Positions 42,101 to 53,632 of a stretch of DNA of 64,000 nucleotides are shown in pieces; position 1 is the stretch's first letter; each line of letters begins with the position of its first letter. Source of the stretch: Lutjanus erythropterus (taxonomy: Eukaryota; Chordata; Actinopteri; Lutjaniformes; Lutjanidae); assembly GCA_020091685.1 (NCBI GenBank), contig CM034599.1, positions 41,899,279 to 41,963,278 on the forward strand, written 5' to 3'. The notes beneath the pieces are model-generated. The model had not been told where the DNA came from. It ran no database searches and saw only the letters and a list, made by a program, of their open reading frames with translations. The position numbers were made by a program, and so were the translations under genes.

Positions 42101-45100
42101 GCAGTGATTGGCATCAGGTGCAGCTGCTCTGCAATCAGGACCTGGTGCTTAAAAGCCTGGAGAGTGCAGCCGATCAGGGCCAGTGAGCCATTCAGCAGAC
42201 TACAGTCTGCTAGTCTGTAGTCTAATCCTGCAGCAGCAGGTTAGACTACTTGTGGCGATCGACAAGTGCTTTGCTAGCGCGCTCAGCTAGTGAAGTCACT
42301 TGTCTTTGTGTTTCATGTGCCTTGTTTACCTCATGGTTGGCAAGGGCACTCGTTTGGGCGCCTTTGCTAGTCCTGCCAGCTAGCAAAGGCACTAGTTATG
42401 TTCTGTGTTTGTGTTCTTGTTAGCCTCCCCGGCTAGCATGGACATTTGCTGTCTTTTGTGTGTGAGTGTGTTTAATTTAGTAGGTTAAGTTAACCCTTTT
42501 GTTAGTTTAATTTGTTAACTAAATTTCACACACATTTGTTAATAAATGAACTTTTGTTTACATCCTTGTCTCAGTTCTCCTTCCTTCCTTTTTCTCCTGG
42601 GTAAATTTATTTAATGTTGCACCCCTCATCCCCTAGCCCAGTGTTTCCCAATCCTGGTCCTCAGGGCCCACTGTCCTGCATGTTTTAGATGTTTCTCTGC
42701 TCCAACACACCTGATTCACATGATCAGCTCGTCATCAAGCCTCTGCAGAAGCCTGATAACAACCTGATCATTTGAATCAGGTGTGTTGGAGCAGAGAAAC
42801 ATCTAAAACATGCAGGACAGTGGGCCCTGAGGACCAGGATTGGGAAACACTGCCCTAGCCAAACTTGGGGTCATAACAAAGAGAAAGAGACATTACAGTG
42901 GTGTTAACATCTTATTATGAGTCTCATGTGTAAATGAGATCCTGTAGCCTAAATGAGAATCTGTGAACAAACTTTAAAACTGTTTAAAATATTAGTATTT
43001 TTGCAGAAAGATGATGTGCTGTTCTGTGGTGCTGTGGTGCTGTGTGCTGTGGTTTTGATTAGTGTGGAGGAACAGTGATGCTCTGTGTTACCTGCTCTCA
43101 CAGTGACATGACGTCTCTGTGGGTCAGACTCGTGGTTCTGTACTCTGCTGTCAGACACGTTTTGCATAGATGATTTGCAGCAGAGTTTATCCTCTTTCTT
43201 ATAAAACCCAATCTTCTTGTACACTTGGGCATTATGGAAGTTTGGTGGTGTGACGCGGTACAATGTCACCTCTTCGCTGTTGTGCATATTGCATATCTGC
43301 ATTTTTTTTTGCTGTTTTTAGTAACAGCCAGGGATGTTATCAGGCCCTGCAGCTTTACTCATATTCACCCTCAGATTTTTCTCACATCCTCTGTGGATAC
43401 TGACAGAGGCAGGTGCTCCTGGGGCAGACTTTACAGCTGACTGATGATGATCAGCTCATCATCAAGCCTCTGCAGAAGCCTGACAACAGCCTCTGCAGAA
43501 GCCTGACAACAGCCTGATCATTTGAATCAGGTGTGTTGGAGCAGGGAAACATCTAAAACATGCAGGACAGGGGTCCCTGAGGACCAGGGTTGGGCACCAC
43601 TGCTCTACAGTCTGTGCTGATACTCTGCTTCCTTCATGCCAGCTTCAGTCTTGCTCTGGTGGTGTTATGTGCTTCCATGTCAGCTGACCAAAAGACTGCT
43701 TTTTTTGCTCTGGATAGAGCCCTCACCTCTACATTCAACACATTTTCTGATGTATGTTGTCATTGTTGATGCATGTTCCTCAAAATTGATGGCAAGCTAG
43801 AGGAGCAGGTCAGTGTGGTCTGATTGACCTTATTATGGATGGGGGAGGGCTTTGCAGCATGATCCATTGTACTTGTTCCACTGGTGGGGATGTAGACCTG
43901 CTAGTGGAATTTAGTTATTATCACTTTAGTTATCTATAATTAAGTACCGTTTGTAACTCCAAACAGCAATCAACAACATTTAGGTTTTCACATACATACA
44001 TTGTCATTTCTAGGCAAATGTCTTTTTTTTTCCCTGGATCTTTGGTCTTTTCATTTTTCATACTTTAGTACTATAAAGGAACATCTAACTGATAGATGTG
44101 GGAATGGTTCCAATGTAAATGTGATGAAGAATAGCATATACTGAAATGGAAATTTACAATGTAAAGTAAAAAATGGTATGCTAAAAATACTAGTATTCTG
44201 GCTGTGAAAAAAACAAAAGGTATACTGGGTAATTACTAAGATATTACTAGGTGCTTGCTAAAACATTATGATGTGGCTATGTTGTTTGAAGTGGTTCTTG
44301 GTAGGTGCCAGGGTTTTTCACTAAACACACTTGTCAGACATTTATAGCCAACATCACATGATTTCCAGGCACAGCATCCCCATCGGCCTCCATGCAAATC
44401 TGTCAGAGGGCATTCCAGCCTGTCAGAGCCTTCACCAGGTCTCCACACTGATAAACCAGCTGGGTTTCTTCCATGGGAAGATGGGTTTCCGTCAGGCACT
44501 GGAGGAAGGTCAGCTCAGCATGAAACAGGTACACTGCACCAAAGCCATAGTCATGTTGTACGCATGTGTTAATGAGCCTGTAGACCTGCACCTGACTCAT
44601 CCTGATTTGGGTTTCTGCTTCTCCTTAAAAAGTCTAAAATCCAGGCCTTTTAGGCCTCATAATGTCTTTTTTATTTTGACGAGTCTTAGAAATTGATTGA
44701 ATTATGAAGTTAAGATTACTTTTATAAAGTTGCATTAATTTCAATTTGTTTGGGGCAAAATTTGTATTAAACGCTCTGTAATAACTACCAAATGAAACCA
44801 GCAGTGACCTAATAACCGCTAATACAAACTGTTCTTGTCGTTTTTTTTCCAGTATGGATGTGAAATCGGTCTTAAAATGGTCTTTAAAGGTCTTAAAATT
44901 AATTTGCTGAAACCAACAGAAACCTTGAATGAATACAAAACAGTAAACTGAGTTAACTTTTCACCAAACTTGCTCAGTCTTCTGAGAAACAAAAGGAAAC
45001 ACTTTTCAGGAAAAATATATTAAAGATTGTAAGTTAGAAAAATCACCATCCCTTAAAATGCAATGTAAAATAAAATAAAACATAAAATGCCCCCATACTG

Positions 45101-48100
45101 CTTGTCTGGTGTAATCCTAGTCTCCTAAAGTCCCAACATGCCAAGCTGACTTGAAAGATGTCATTTGTACCATTTTTTTTTTATTTTTTGTACCAAGTGT
45201 TCTCTGTAGACTTGGAGCCATGTTCACCTGCGCGTGCATATAGTCTGAAGTGGGTGTGTGTGGTGTGACTGTGTGCTAGGATTACACTAGATGAGCAGAA
45301 TGGAGGCATTTTATGTTTTTTTTTTTTTTTTTTATTGGGGTGTTTGTGGAGTGTTTTTCCTTTTGAAAACTGGTCACCATTCACGTCCATTGTTTGGGAG
45401 ATTCTGCGACACTGTTTTCCTGTGAAACTTCAGCAGTGTTTTGCACACTAACAAAATAAACCCAACCTTCATTCAGCATGAGCATGAGTAGATGATGACT
45501 GAGTTTTCATTTTTATCCCTTTAAACAACAACTTTGGCTCGGGCTCAATTAAGATGGACTGACATTTAAGGCCTGTTTCAGACATGTGGTGCAGAGACAA
45601 AAAACACTTTATTGTGCATCCCTGTATAGAATTATTGCTGCACTGCAAAATAAAAATGCAAAATTTCACTGCACCACAGGAAGTGTACTGACCCATGAGT
45701 TTTCCATCCTGATACACACAGCCTTGTATTAGGTCTCAGACAGACTAGATTATTGCCCAATTATCAGGTGGACAAACAGACTGCTGTGAGCCAGATGAAA
45801 TTAGCACTGTGTAGGTGGATGCATCTCTGATGCACATGTCATCCCTGTTTATTTGATTGTAGTTTAATCTCTAGCTAAATTAGAGTAATAATAGTAAAAG
45901 TCACTTGCTTTACTGTACATAAAAATTAACTTTTCTTCATTACACTAACCTCCAGGTGTGTGTTTTTCCTCTCAGGTGGAGCTGGAGTTGAGAGCCCAGG
46001 TCAGGCTCTTCAGAGAGCTCACAGGGCACTTCCCCCACCACATGGATGGACATCAACATGTCCATGTACTGCCAGGTAATGCAAAGTCGATCTTTTTTTT
46101 TTTTTTTTTTGAAGGCATACTGTTGCTATTGTACACTCATCCACAGATGCCCAATAGATGACTCAACAAGCTTGCATTTCTCAACTAATTAAGACAGCCA
46201 GAATAGTTTCAGTTCCATCCAATTCATTAAATCTTTATTGTACCCGGAGGGCAGGGAAATGTACTGTACATACAACAACATCAAAACAGCTATCAATAAG
46301 TAACAAGACACATAGTGTACATATGGCAGCAACAAAGACACTATAAACACTAAGTAAGCAACAAAAGCAAACATTGCATTTACAAAGTGCAATCAGTAAA
46401 CATAGACTGTACAAAGTACAACAAAAAAGATGGACTATAATTCACAGTTAATGGCAGTACTTGGAGCTTCCAAGTCTATACCTCTGTCCAGAGGACAGGT
46501 GGTACTCCTTCCACTGGTACTTTTGGCTGCACTGAGTCAATCCATGACACACTGGTTTACATTTCTGTTACCATTTATGTTGTGCTGAGCCTCACCTGAT
46601 ATGTACCTACTCTGGAGTGAGGCCAAAGTGAGCCCGACCCGCTTCCAAGCAGTGCAGTGACGTGCCTCCTTTTGTCCCCCCTCAGATTAGCGAGTGTTGT
46701 TATGCTCAGCTCATATCCAGGAGAGCAGAGAGAAAGATGCTTCTTAAAGTCTCTTTATGTTCAGCTCTCAGTACTTTTGTAGATTCTAACAAAATGTTTA
46801 TGATTTGAAATGTAGTTTATCTTCTGTGTCGCTGTTTTCCCTTTCAGGTATCTGCTTTAGTTTACTGTGTCATATTCACTTTCAGCTGTTTCGGAGTCAT
46901 TAGTAAGTTACTGCTGATAAAACCCCCAAATGAAAAGATTTCCTGTTTGTGTTGTTCCTGTTTCCTGTTTTAGTGTTTAAATAACAAAACAATACAGGAC
47001 TTTTATCATGAAGAACTTAAAGAAACCGTGTTCATCCCAGAGACGTATAGGTGTGGTTTATCCACCACTTTCTAGCCACTCAACTCGAGCCTCCTCAAGC
47101 TCATCTTCAGTTGAAAGACACACCTTCAAGCAGGTAGTCCTGTTGCAAATGGAAATGCAAACCCCTGCCATGCTGGGCTGATGTGCCAAGTCAAACCAAA
47201 TCAAGCCAGGCCAGCTCTGTGTATGGAAAGGGGCCACTGGTGCAAAGGGTAGCATGAGTCAGCCAAAATGGAGGTAGCCTCTCTGACCACTACCCCTTTT
47301 CCATATAAGTATGCTAGCTTGTCTTGACTTGGTTTGACGCAGCATGTCAATCCAGCGTGGCAGGGATTTGCATTTCCATTACAACAGGTCTATTTGGTTG
47401 AAAGTGTGTCTTAAACACATCATTTCCTATACATTCTTCACAATAAATTAGAATTTTGTTATTTAAACACTTTTATTATGAAGCAGCAATATCAGGAAAT
47501 GTTCAGTTTTCATCAGCAGTAACTCAACATGACAAACATGAAACAGTAAACACGCCGGGGATGTCGTCACAGGTTGGCCACAGTGGATGAGACATAACTG
47601 CAGCCTACTTTGAGACGGGTCTAGCGCTTTGGCCGCAGTCCCGGGAAGGTCCATCTCAGGCACAACTTGGCACAACTCAGTGTGTTAAAAGTGGTAATGG
47701 AAATGCCCCACAGGCGTCTCCTACACAGAGAGGAGAACCTGTGCTGGGACACACCCAAATTTTAGAGCAGGCGTTTATCACTCTGTATCTTTGTCTCACT
47801 CCTCACCTTAAGATTCCCAATCCAGCAAATCGGGTAAAAAGTTCAAATTGATTCAATAAAGATCTATAAACCAGGGTCATTAAAGGTCCACATTAAAGGA
47901 GTTTAGTTTTCTCACTAAAATAAAGTGTTTGTTGTGCTCTGGCATGGATGGTGTTTGTATTATCCTGCCATTGCAGTTTGTCATCAATAATTATGCTGGA
48001 GTATCTGTAGGTGCTAACAGTATTAACTGTATTGTCTGCTATGATAGTCTGAGATTGAGGAGGTGGATTTTTTTCTTGAATCAATCAGCATGTCCCTTGT

Positions 48101-51100
48101 TTGCTTTGAGGTAAACATAAAAGCAACTTTGTCTTAAACTTGTGTATAATGTTACTAAAAACAAACTATATCTCTGCAATATAAGATATTTTACATACAA
48201 GAGGAATGCAAAACATTGTTATTATTCCTCATATTAGAACACAACTTTATCCTTGATTAAGTGTTTTTTTTCAAATGTTTCTAAATTGTTCTTTATGACA
48301 AACTCTTTATGATGAAGAAAATTCCATCAGTTGATGCATTGTTTTAAATTTAAAATTCAAATTTATAAAATAATATCTATTAACCAATACAACTTCAGGG
48401 CTAAAGTGACCAGTGAGGTGAGACAGAGTATTCATGTGGTTGTTGTGTTTGTTGCAGAGGTGCGTGAGGTGTTTGCACAGGTCCTGTCAGATCTCAGGAT
48501 TCCATATACTCGTGTTCCAGTGGAGACAGGTTTACACAGCTGCCCATGGCTCCCTGCACACCTCCAAAGATTCTACACACAGGTGGAGAAGGATGCTCTG
48601 GACTCCATCCCTGTTTTCACACGCTATGGAATCAGGTCTGTTGGTCAGTGTTTGTATGTGTGTGGTAGAATTGGGGGGTTGACAGTCCATCCATGGGCAA
48701 TTGGCAATATTTCCCACCCCCCTGCCGCTCAAGCAGCTACATTCAGTATGCCCAATAAGGAAAAAAAACTTACAAAGTGTAATGAAAATAAATATTCTCC
48801 TATCTATTATCCTTTTTAAACAGAGAAATACAACTGTATACCTTATGAATTTGAGTTTCTCTCTCTCCAAGTTTAATTGGCTCGTTAACTTCTCATAAAA
48901 CACACTTCCTTCAAACTTGACAAAAAAACGTGTAAAAATCATCAAAATCATCTTAGTCTGTCTGCTCATCCAACAATCACAAGCTCTGGGTTGGTCAAAT
49001 TAAATCTTTAATTCACCGTGTGAAAAGAGTGCAACTCTGACTCTGCAGACTGTTTTCCTCTTACTCCTCACCTGCTTCAGTGGATGTGTGCTGTGCTGCT
49101 GGATGAGAGTGCGTTGCAGAGTAGCAGCTGTCACTCTGCAGACCTTTACATTACCAAAATAAAATGACAAATATCGCCCCAAAAATCGTACAAAAAAACA
49201 GTGATAGATCCAGCCTATTATCAATAATATATTCATACTATTGCCCAACCCTAGTGTGTGTGTGTTTCAGTTGTGTTAATCTAGTCCTGAAGCTAAAAGG
49301 ATAAATGTGTTTGCATAAAACCATTATACACTATTTTCACCACATAATCTAATATTATAATTTCTATTATATATTCTAATATTATAAACCAATATTTAGT
49401 ACTTTTACAGTGTGTGTAGTGAGCATGTGCACACCTCACCTACTTAAGAGCAGCATGCATGTTCTCTAGAGCCAGCTGAGGAGTTTAATGTGATAAAGTG
49501 AGAGACCTGCTAGAAATCGCAAAGAATATGATCTGTGCAATACAAATCAACGCTGTGTTACCGAAGTGCAGCATCCATAAATTGAATATCCCAGAATGTG
49601 TGCTAGTTTTGTTCTTCATGCACCAAAGGCATCCAGCCACTAGATGTCAGTATACACTAGATAGCATCTCAATATCTTGTTGCCATTTCCAGCAGTGTTA
49701 TTTAATTTTTTTATAATAAATTGTATAATAGTTGAACACCTGAATGTCTGCTTATCAGTATTTTTACTAGACTTCTGCTTTCAGAGTTAATTAGCAAATA
49801 TACAGTTATTATTATTATTAAGTCATTTCCAGAGTCAATCAAATGCAGTGGTAGTTATGTAATATGATAACAAATACATACATTTAAAGACTCTCACATT
49901 TACAATAACACCCCTAAAATATTGTTTTGGTTGATAGCTGATGTTACTGGTTATTTTTTCAGACACATTTTTTTTCTACAGAGTGACAATGTGGCAATCT
50001 ACACACATTTATTTAATATCTTTTGTGTGCTTAATTTTATCATTCCTTTATTTAGAATGTAGACATCATTTTATTACCATGTTTATGTTCTTTTCATTTG
50101 TACAGCCTGTTTCAATACAAGCATTACTCAATGATTGATTGCCATGCTGACATTTGATGATAATGATAACAATTTAGATATCACTGCTGATTAGTAAAGC
50201 TCATAATGAAACAGTGTACAACATGCTTCACAATAAAGAATCAAATGGAAAGAACATAAACATGGTAATAAAATGATGTCAATAAAAAGAATGATAAATG
50301 TTACTGTAGTAGCAGTATGTCTTGTATATTTTGACACTATGCAGGGTTAATGTGAGTGACTTAATCTGATCTGATTTAGTGGGATTCAGATATTCATCCA
50401 TCTGTACATCTGTGTGCCACATGTACATGATAAAATAATGTCTATAGCTGTGCCTCATTTCTATACCTCACACCAAGTTTAAGCAGGTTTTGAGCATGTG
50501 GTGTGTTCACGCTAAAAAAAATAGATGCATGAAGTTATCAGTTGAAACACAAACGAACACATGTTCCAAGAGAACATCTGTGTAGCTCAGGAGCAGCCTA
50601 GTTACATTTTGTTTAGTCACAATATGACTTCAGGTGATAACTTCATAAAGGGACAATAACAAGTGATATAACAAAACAAGACAAGCGACAATGGCAAAAT
50701 ACATGAAATTCAATAATAAAAAGGTATGCCAGAATAAGACCAGTATCCCATATAACATGTGGAGCATCGGGCATCTTTAACCACCCACTTTATTAAATGG
50801 AGACTGAATTATTCAAGCAAAGATTAACTTATTGTAAGATTAGTTCTTATCAGAGTTAAACAAAACTTGATCGAATATGAATAAATCCAGATTTAAAATT
50901 AAGCAGTGCTCTGTTGTACAATAAAAAATAAATAAATTCAAATTTAGTAATGTAAGCTAAGATTAGTCAATATAGAGATGCTTGCTTAAAATTAAAATGA
51001 ATAACAAATAAATTTGAGTGTTCTCAGGACCTAGTAAGTATAAAAGGGAGACAGCACAGTGAGAGAGAAAAAAAGAGACTGACTAGCAACAACTGGCAAA

Positions 51101-53632
51101 TTGTTTGAAAGGAGCAGCTGGAGTGGAAAGAAAGAAAAGACGCTGCATCATAAATCTCAGCTTGGTTGAGTCTGTCCCTTAACTTTCTTCTAGGTCGATT
51201 ATTTGGCTCATTCCATCTCAAAAAGGTAGCCATTTTAAAAGTATAAAGTTAATACTGGATCACATGTTAAATGGAAGTTTTGGTGCAACAGAATTAAATT
51301 GAATCCAGGTTTAGATTAAGAGCTAAACTGAGGATTCAGCAGAGACTTAAAACTAATCTTTCTTTATTTGAAAATAGTTTAAAAGTTTTGTGTAACACAC
51401 TTTAAAAAAAAATTAAACCATGAATTATTTGTGTTTAAAATGAATCGTTGTTGGTGCAACTCAGCCATAGTTCTACTGTTACCATGCAACAACGTACAAC
51501 AAGGCACTGGTGATAAAACCCACAAGCCTCTTTAAGCCTCTGCACGGTGAAAGATATGAGGAATTATGTTTTCAGGTTGTCCATACATCCGTCTGTCCGT
51601 CCCATTCTGGTGATATCTCGCAATATCTCAGGAATGCCTTGAGGGACTTTCTTTAAATTCGGCACAAAAGTCCAGTTGGACTCAATGATGAACTGATTAC
51701 ATTTTTGGAGGTCAAAGGTCAAGGTCATTGTGATATTGCATCCAGCCCTGTTGTTGTGAATGTAATATCTCAGGAACACATGGATGAGATTCTCTGATTC
51801 TCATGAGATTTGTGTTCGTTATTTCTACTAAAATAATCAAACGCGCACAATCTTTCGCGGGTCTAGGGTTCCTTTCTAGACACGACCCTCTCTGTCTCTC
51901 TGTCAAACTACAGACAGCAGACTGTCTGTAAACAGCACGGTGTTACACTCTGCAGTGTTTCACACAAAGACTTTATTTGTGTGGACACCAAGGTTTGGTT
52001 TGTCACCAATTTTGTTATTTTTATTTTTTAATCAGTCTGAGAGGACGACGGTATCAGTGATTGATTAGTGATCAGTCTGCCCTCCTCTTCTCCCTCACCT
52101 GTTCACTCTGCTGTGAGAAGATCTGAAAGTTTCTCACAGAGAAACACAGACTCTCCTGTTTTACGTATAGGCCTCTTTATACAGTTATTTAATTTTATAA
52201 GTGCATCTGGTTGGTGTCGATGTCATTAACCATCACGTTAGTTTCTGTTGTAATAAACTCCATCATTAACAACAGTCTCCTCCACACGCAGCTTCTCTGC
52301 AGTTGGTCTGTGTGTTTCCTGATCAGATAAACCAGCAGCAGAAAGACTAGAAAAGTTGCACCAGTTAAAATAGAAGCGTCCCGTCAAAATTTAAAATCTC
52401 TTAATAATTTATTGGTTATAGGTCCGTGTCCGTATAGGACGGCGTGTGGGTCCGGACTTGGACCGCGGTCCGCCAGTTAGAGACCCCTAAGATAAACTGA
52501 ATTTCTCAGATTCACAATTTCACAAAAAATGAGTTTTCCCATCACTCAGGAATTCATATGCTAATTTTGACAAAATTTCACACAAATATCTCACATAATA
52601 ATGTGATGAGGTGATGACATAAGGTCATAGGTCAGCTTCACTGTGACATCATAATGTTCCACTATCAGTCCTCTGTCCTCCTCATAAAATAAAATCTCAA
52701 AATATGACATCACTGTATTGACATGTAAGATTCCAGGGAATAATTTCCAGTGAGAAACATGCTGACTTTGATTTTACCAAAAATCTCCTCCAAAGTCTTT
52801 GCCACATATGAGTCTTGACAGACATGCAGGTAAAGTGCAACTTGATTGGCCAGTGGAAGCATACAGCTGAGAGGCAGTAATTGTAGTTAAACATAGTATT
52901 AACATTATCATATCAATGTGAACCCCCAGATATTTGTCAGAATTTCAACCTGCTGGTGTTGAGAACTGAAAACTGGGGTGAGAATTGATAATGCTGCTCT
53001 TTCCTTTTCAATACCTACAGTATTTCATTGATCTTACTAAATTTAAGGTTCAAGTAATTAACAACCCACCAGCTGACAAATCTGTCACCCTGGTCTCTAT
53101 AAGTCTGCTCCAGCATAAATCATAAAGTATTAGTGTGTTGGTGTGTGTTTTATAAAATGTTTATCTAGATCAGTGCTTGTCAGTCAGCTGCTATAGTGAG
53201 TGCATGGATACATTCCTTGCATTAGTCCTGCACGGTCTGTGGCAGACAAAAACTTATCAGGGTGTAAATGTGTTCCATGTCCACAGGTGGCCAGACATCT
53301 ACCTGGGACTGACCACCATGGGCCAGAACATGTCCGTCCCTAACCTGCAGCGAGCCCTCAGCCATGCCCTGGCTGCAGGGCCATCAGGCACTATCTCCAG
53401 CAGTGCATCAGGCTCTAATCAGCCTGTGATCACAGCAGAGCTCATGGTCCACCCAGGTTACCCCAGTCACCCTCAAGAAGGAGGCTGTGGAGAGGGCCCA
53501 GATGACTTCTCCCAGTCAGCTGACAGACAGCATGAGCTGAATATGCTCAGTGACCCATCACTGCTAGCTCTCTACAGCCAGGAGAGAGTACAGCTCTGTG
53601 CCTTCAAAGACCTCTTGACTACTGCTGTCTAA
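39186..53632 (+). CDS. ydjc: YdjC-family carbohydrate deacetylase (complete)
   Basis: YDJC proteins are metal-dependent deacetylases of acetylated (chito)oligosaccharides; the vertebrate substrate is not firmly known. Coding exons are 39186-39349, 44369-44528, 45976-46075, 48458-48635 and 53287-53632, with GT-AG borders and compatible phases, giving 315 residues (human 323). Motifs in order: [19 protein letters not shown] (about residues 9-27, catalytic/metal aspartates), GLHANLSEG (61-69), [11 protein letters not shown] (132-142, metal histidines) and [11 protein letters not shown] (251-261). The human motif reads TADDFGY where this one has TGDDFGY. The product has no signal peptide or membrane span. 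The ATG at 39186 is the first in the exon; MM at residues 6-7 are alternatives. Intron 4 (4.65 kb) and intron 1 (5 kb) carry transposons. Confidence 0.97.
39350..40472. other. Start of ydjc intron 1
   Basis: Mostly unassigned AT-rich DNA. From about 39785 to 40385, blocks with CAATACCAATCCAGTACC at the left and CCAGTACCAATACTGAATAT at the right hint at an old hAT-like MITE. The borders are unclear. Confidence 0.35.
40473..40645. mobile_element. hAT terminus fragment
   Basis: TAGGGCTGGGTATCGATTCA followed by repeated GATTCAATT-like words matches the left end of the hAT element at 31089-32619. The right half is missing; Tc1 sequence follows directly. Confidence 0.6.
40646..41300 (-). mobile_element. 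Internally deleted Tc1 element
   Basis: The left end has TACAGCACTGTGCAAAAGTT, a Tc1 terminus. On the minus strand the transposase N-terminus ([20 protein letters not shown], then [18 protein letters not shown] and the [10 protein letters not shown] linker) runs from about 40961. It is cut at ADERHIML and joined directly to 3'-UTR/terminal sequence. The right part (41080-41300) is Tc1 terminal-region sequence lacking the outermost end. The DDE domain is gone. Confidence 0.75.
41303..41735 (-). pseudogene. L2/CR1-like LINE reverse transcriptase fragment
   Basis: The minus-strand frames read [42 protein letters not shown] and then, after a deletion, [21 protein letters not shown]. These correspond to the early fingers and the late thumb region of a fish L2-type reverse transcriptase, so the palm with the catalytic FADD was lost. 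More of a similar element lies at 43310-43430 and 47893-48110. Confidence 0.8.
41796..41935. repeat. Terminal-repeat-like AT-rich fragment
   Basis: A run of related words (GATTTGATTC, GAAACGATTCGGTTTGATAC, GTTACGATACAATATGATAT) resembles the terminus of a fish hAT element of the GATTCAATTC type. No border is definable. Confidence 0.35.
42026..42878 (+). mobile_element. Solo LTR, probably Gypsy-type, interrupted by a MITE
   Basis: The element begins TGTTACGTGCCACAG and ends GGGGTCATAACA, the 5'-TG...CA-3' form of an LTR. The flanking 5-mers are GAGAG (42021-42025) and AAGAG (42879-42883), with one mismatch. A polyadenylation signal AATAAA lies near 42540, as expected in an LTR. No internal retroviral genes or second LTR are nearby, so it is most likely a solo LTR from recombination. 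Without the nested MITE and its duplication it is about 630 bp. Plus orientation is inferred from the AATAAA. Confidence 0.72.
42639..42852. mobile_element. Near-perfect palindromic MITE in the solo LTR
   Basis: CAGTGTTTCCCAATCCTGGT at the left is exactly the reverse complement of the right end. The inverted arms extend about 85 bp each with very few mismatches, leaving a short centre around GCCTCTGCAGAAGCC. The 8-bp duplication CCCTAGCC (42631-42638 and 42853-42860) is perfect, which suggests a hAT-type transposase. High arm identity suggests a young insertion. Confidence 0.93.
43310..43430 (-). pseudogene. L2-like LINE fragment (GPDNIPG motif)
   Basis: On the minus strand the frame reads [16 protein letters not shown], the fingers motif of L2/CR1-type reverse transcriptases, preceded by DVRK-like residues. 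It fits immediately upstream of the fragment at 41303-41735, so both may be one LINE split by the LTR and MITE insertions. Confidence 0.65.
43447..43605. mobile_element. Truncated copy of the palindromic MITE
   Basis: This is the right half of the 42639-42852 family, from GATCAGCTCATCATCAAGCC to GGTTGGGCACCACTGC. The 23-bp unit starting CCTCTGCAGAAGCCTGACAA is tandemly duplicated at the centre. The left arm is absent. Confidence 0.8.
43606..44368. other. End of ydjc intron 1, no recognised feature
   Basis: Unassigned AT-rich DNA before ydjc exon 2. No termini or coding frames were recognised. Confidence 0.4.
45080..45522. mobile_element. Left-truncated fold-back MITE, relative of 27706-28321
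   Basis: It shares AAATGCCCCCATACTGCTTG, then TGGTGTAATCCTAGTCTCC and the right-arm block GGTCACCATTCACGTCCATT. The right end is TTTTCATTTTTATCCCTTTA. The left terminus is missing. It lies in ydjc intron 2. Confidence 0.75.
46225..46440. repeat. Possible LINE-tail-like repeat
   Basis: TTTATTGTACCCGGAGGG resembles the tail of a common fish retroelement, followed by a low-complexity ACAACA-rich stretch. This is weak evidence only. Confidence 0.3.
47108..47415. mobile_element. Inverted-repeat (fold-back) element in ydjc intron 3
   Basis: The left arm (about 47108-47235, with GGAAATGCAAACCCCTGCCA) and the right arm (about 47293-47415, opposite strand GGAAATGCAAATCCCTGCCA) are about 120 bp each and roughly 80 percent identical by eye, with a loop of about 60 bp. 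No coding frame. Similar words recur near 47640-47720, suggesting a larger old element. Confidence 0.7.
47893..48110 (-). pseudogene. L2-like LINE C-terminal fragment
   Basis: The minus-strand frame reads [40 protein letters not shown], matching the thumb region (usually YKYLGTIIDDKL-W) that follows the catalytic palm in fish L2-type reverse transcriptases. The YLG has become YSS. Both ends are truncated. Confidence 0.8.
48660..49255. mobile_element. Possible hAT remnant in ydjc intron 4
   Basis: The right end ATTCATACTATTGCCCAACCCTA resembles a hAT terminus (opposite strand TAGGGTTGGGCAATAG). No matching left end was found, so the left border is a guess. Confidence 0.45.
49256..51544. other. 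AT-rich part of ydjc intron 4
   Basis: About 2.3 kb of AT-rich DNA with no recognised exon, RNA gene or transposon terminus. Confidence 0.45.
51545..52915. repeat. Interspersed repeat (GGTCAAAGGTCA type), split by a hAT-derived insert
   Basis: The left part (51545 to about 51793) has GATATCTCGCAATATCTCAG, CAGTTGGACTCAATGATGAA and GGAGGTCAAAGGTCAAGGTC. The right part (about 52490-52915) has GATGAGGTGATGACATAAGG and ACATATGAGTCTTGACAGAC. The same blocks in the same order occur at 56812-59085. The middle (about 51794-52489) is foreign and similar to the hAT interior at 9505-10135. Confidence 0.7.
51794..52489. mobile_element. hAT-derived insert sharing its interior with 8994-10448
   Basis: From TTTGTGTTCGTTATTTCTAC to TAATAATTTATTGGTTATAG the sequence tracks 9505-10135 at high identity. 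The right border is different, with CCGCGGTCCGCCAGTTAGAG and then ACCCCTAA, a terminus type typical of another hAT group. The left end lacks a visible terminus. Confidence 0.65.

Noticed and set aside
48331-48819. 162-codon frame as an independent gene
   Set aside because: Its middle is ydjc exon 4 in frame; the ends are intron read-through beyond the splice sites at 48457 and 48636.
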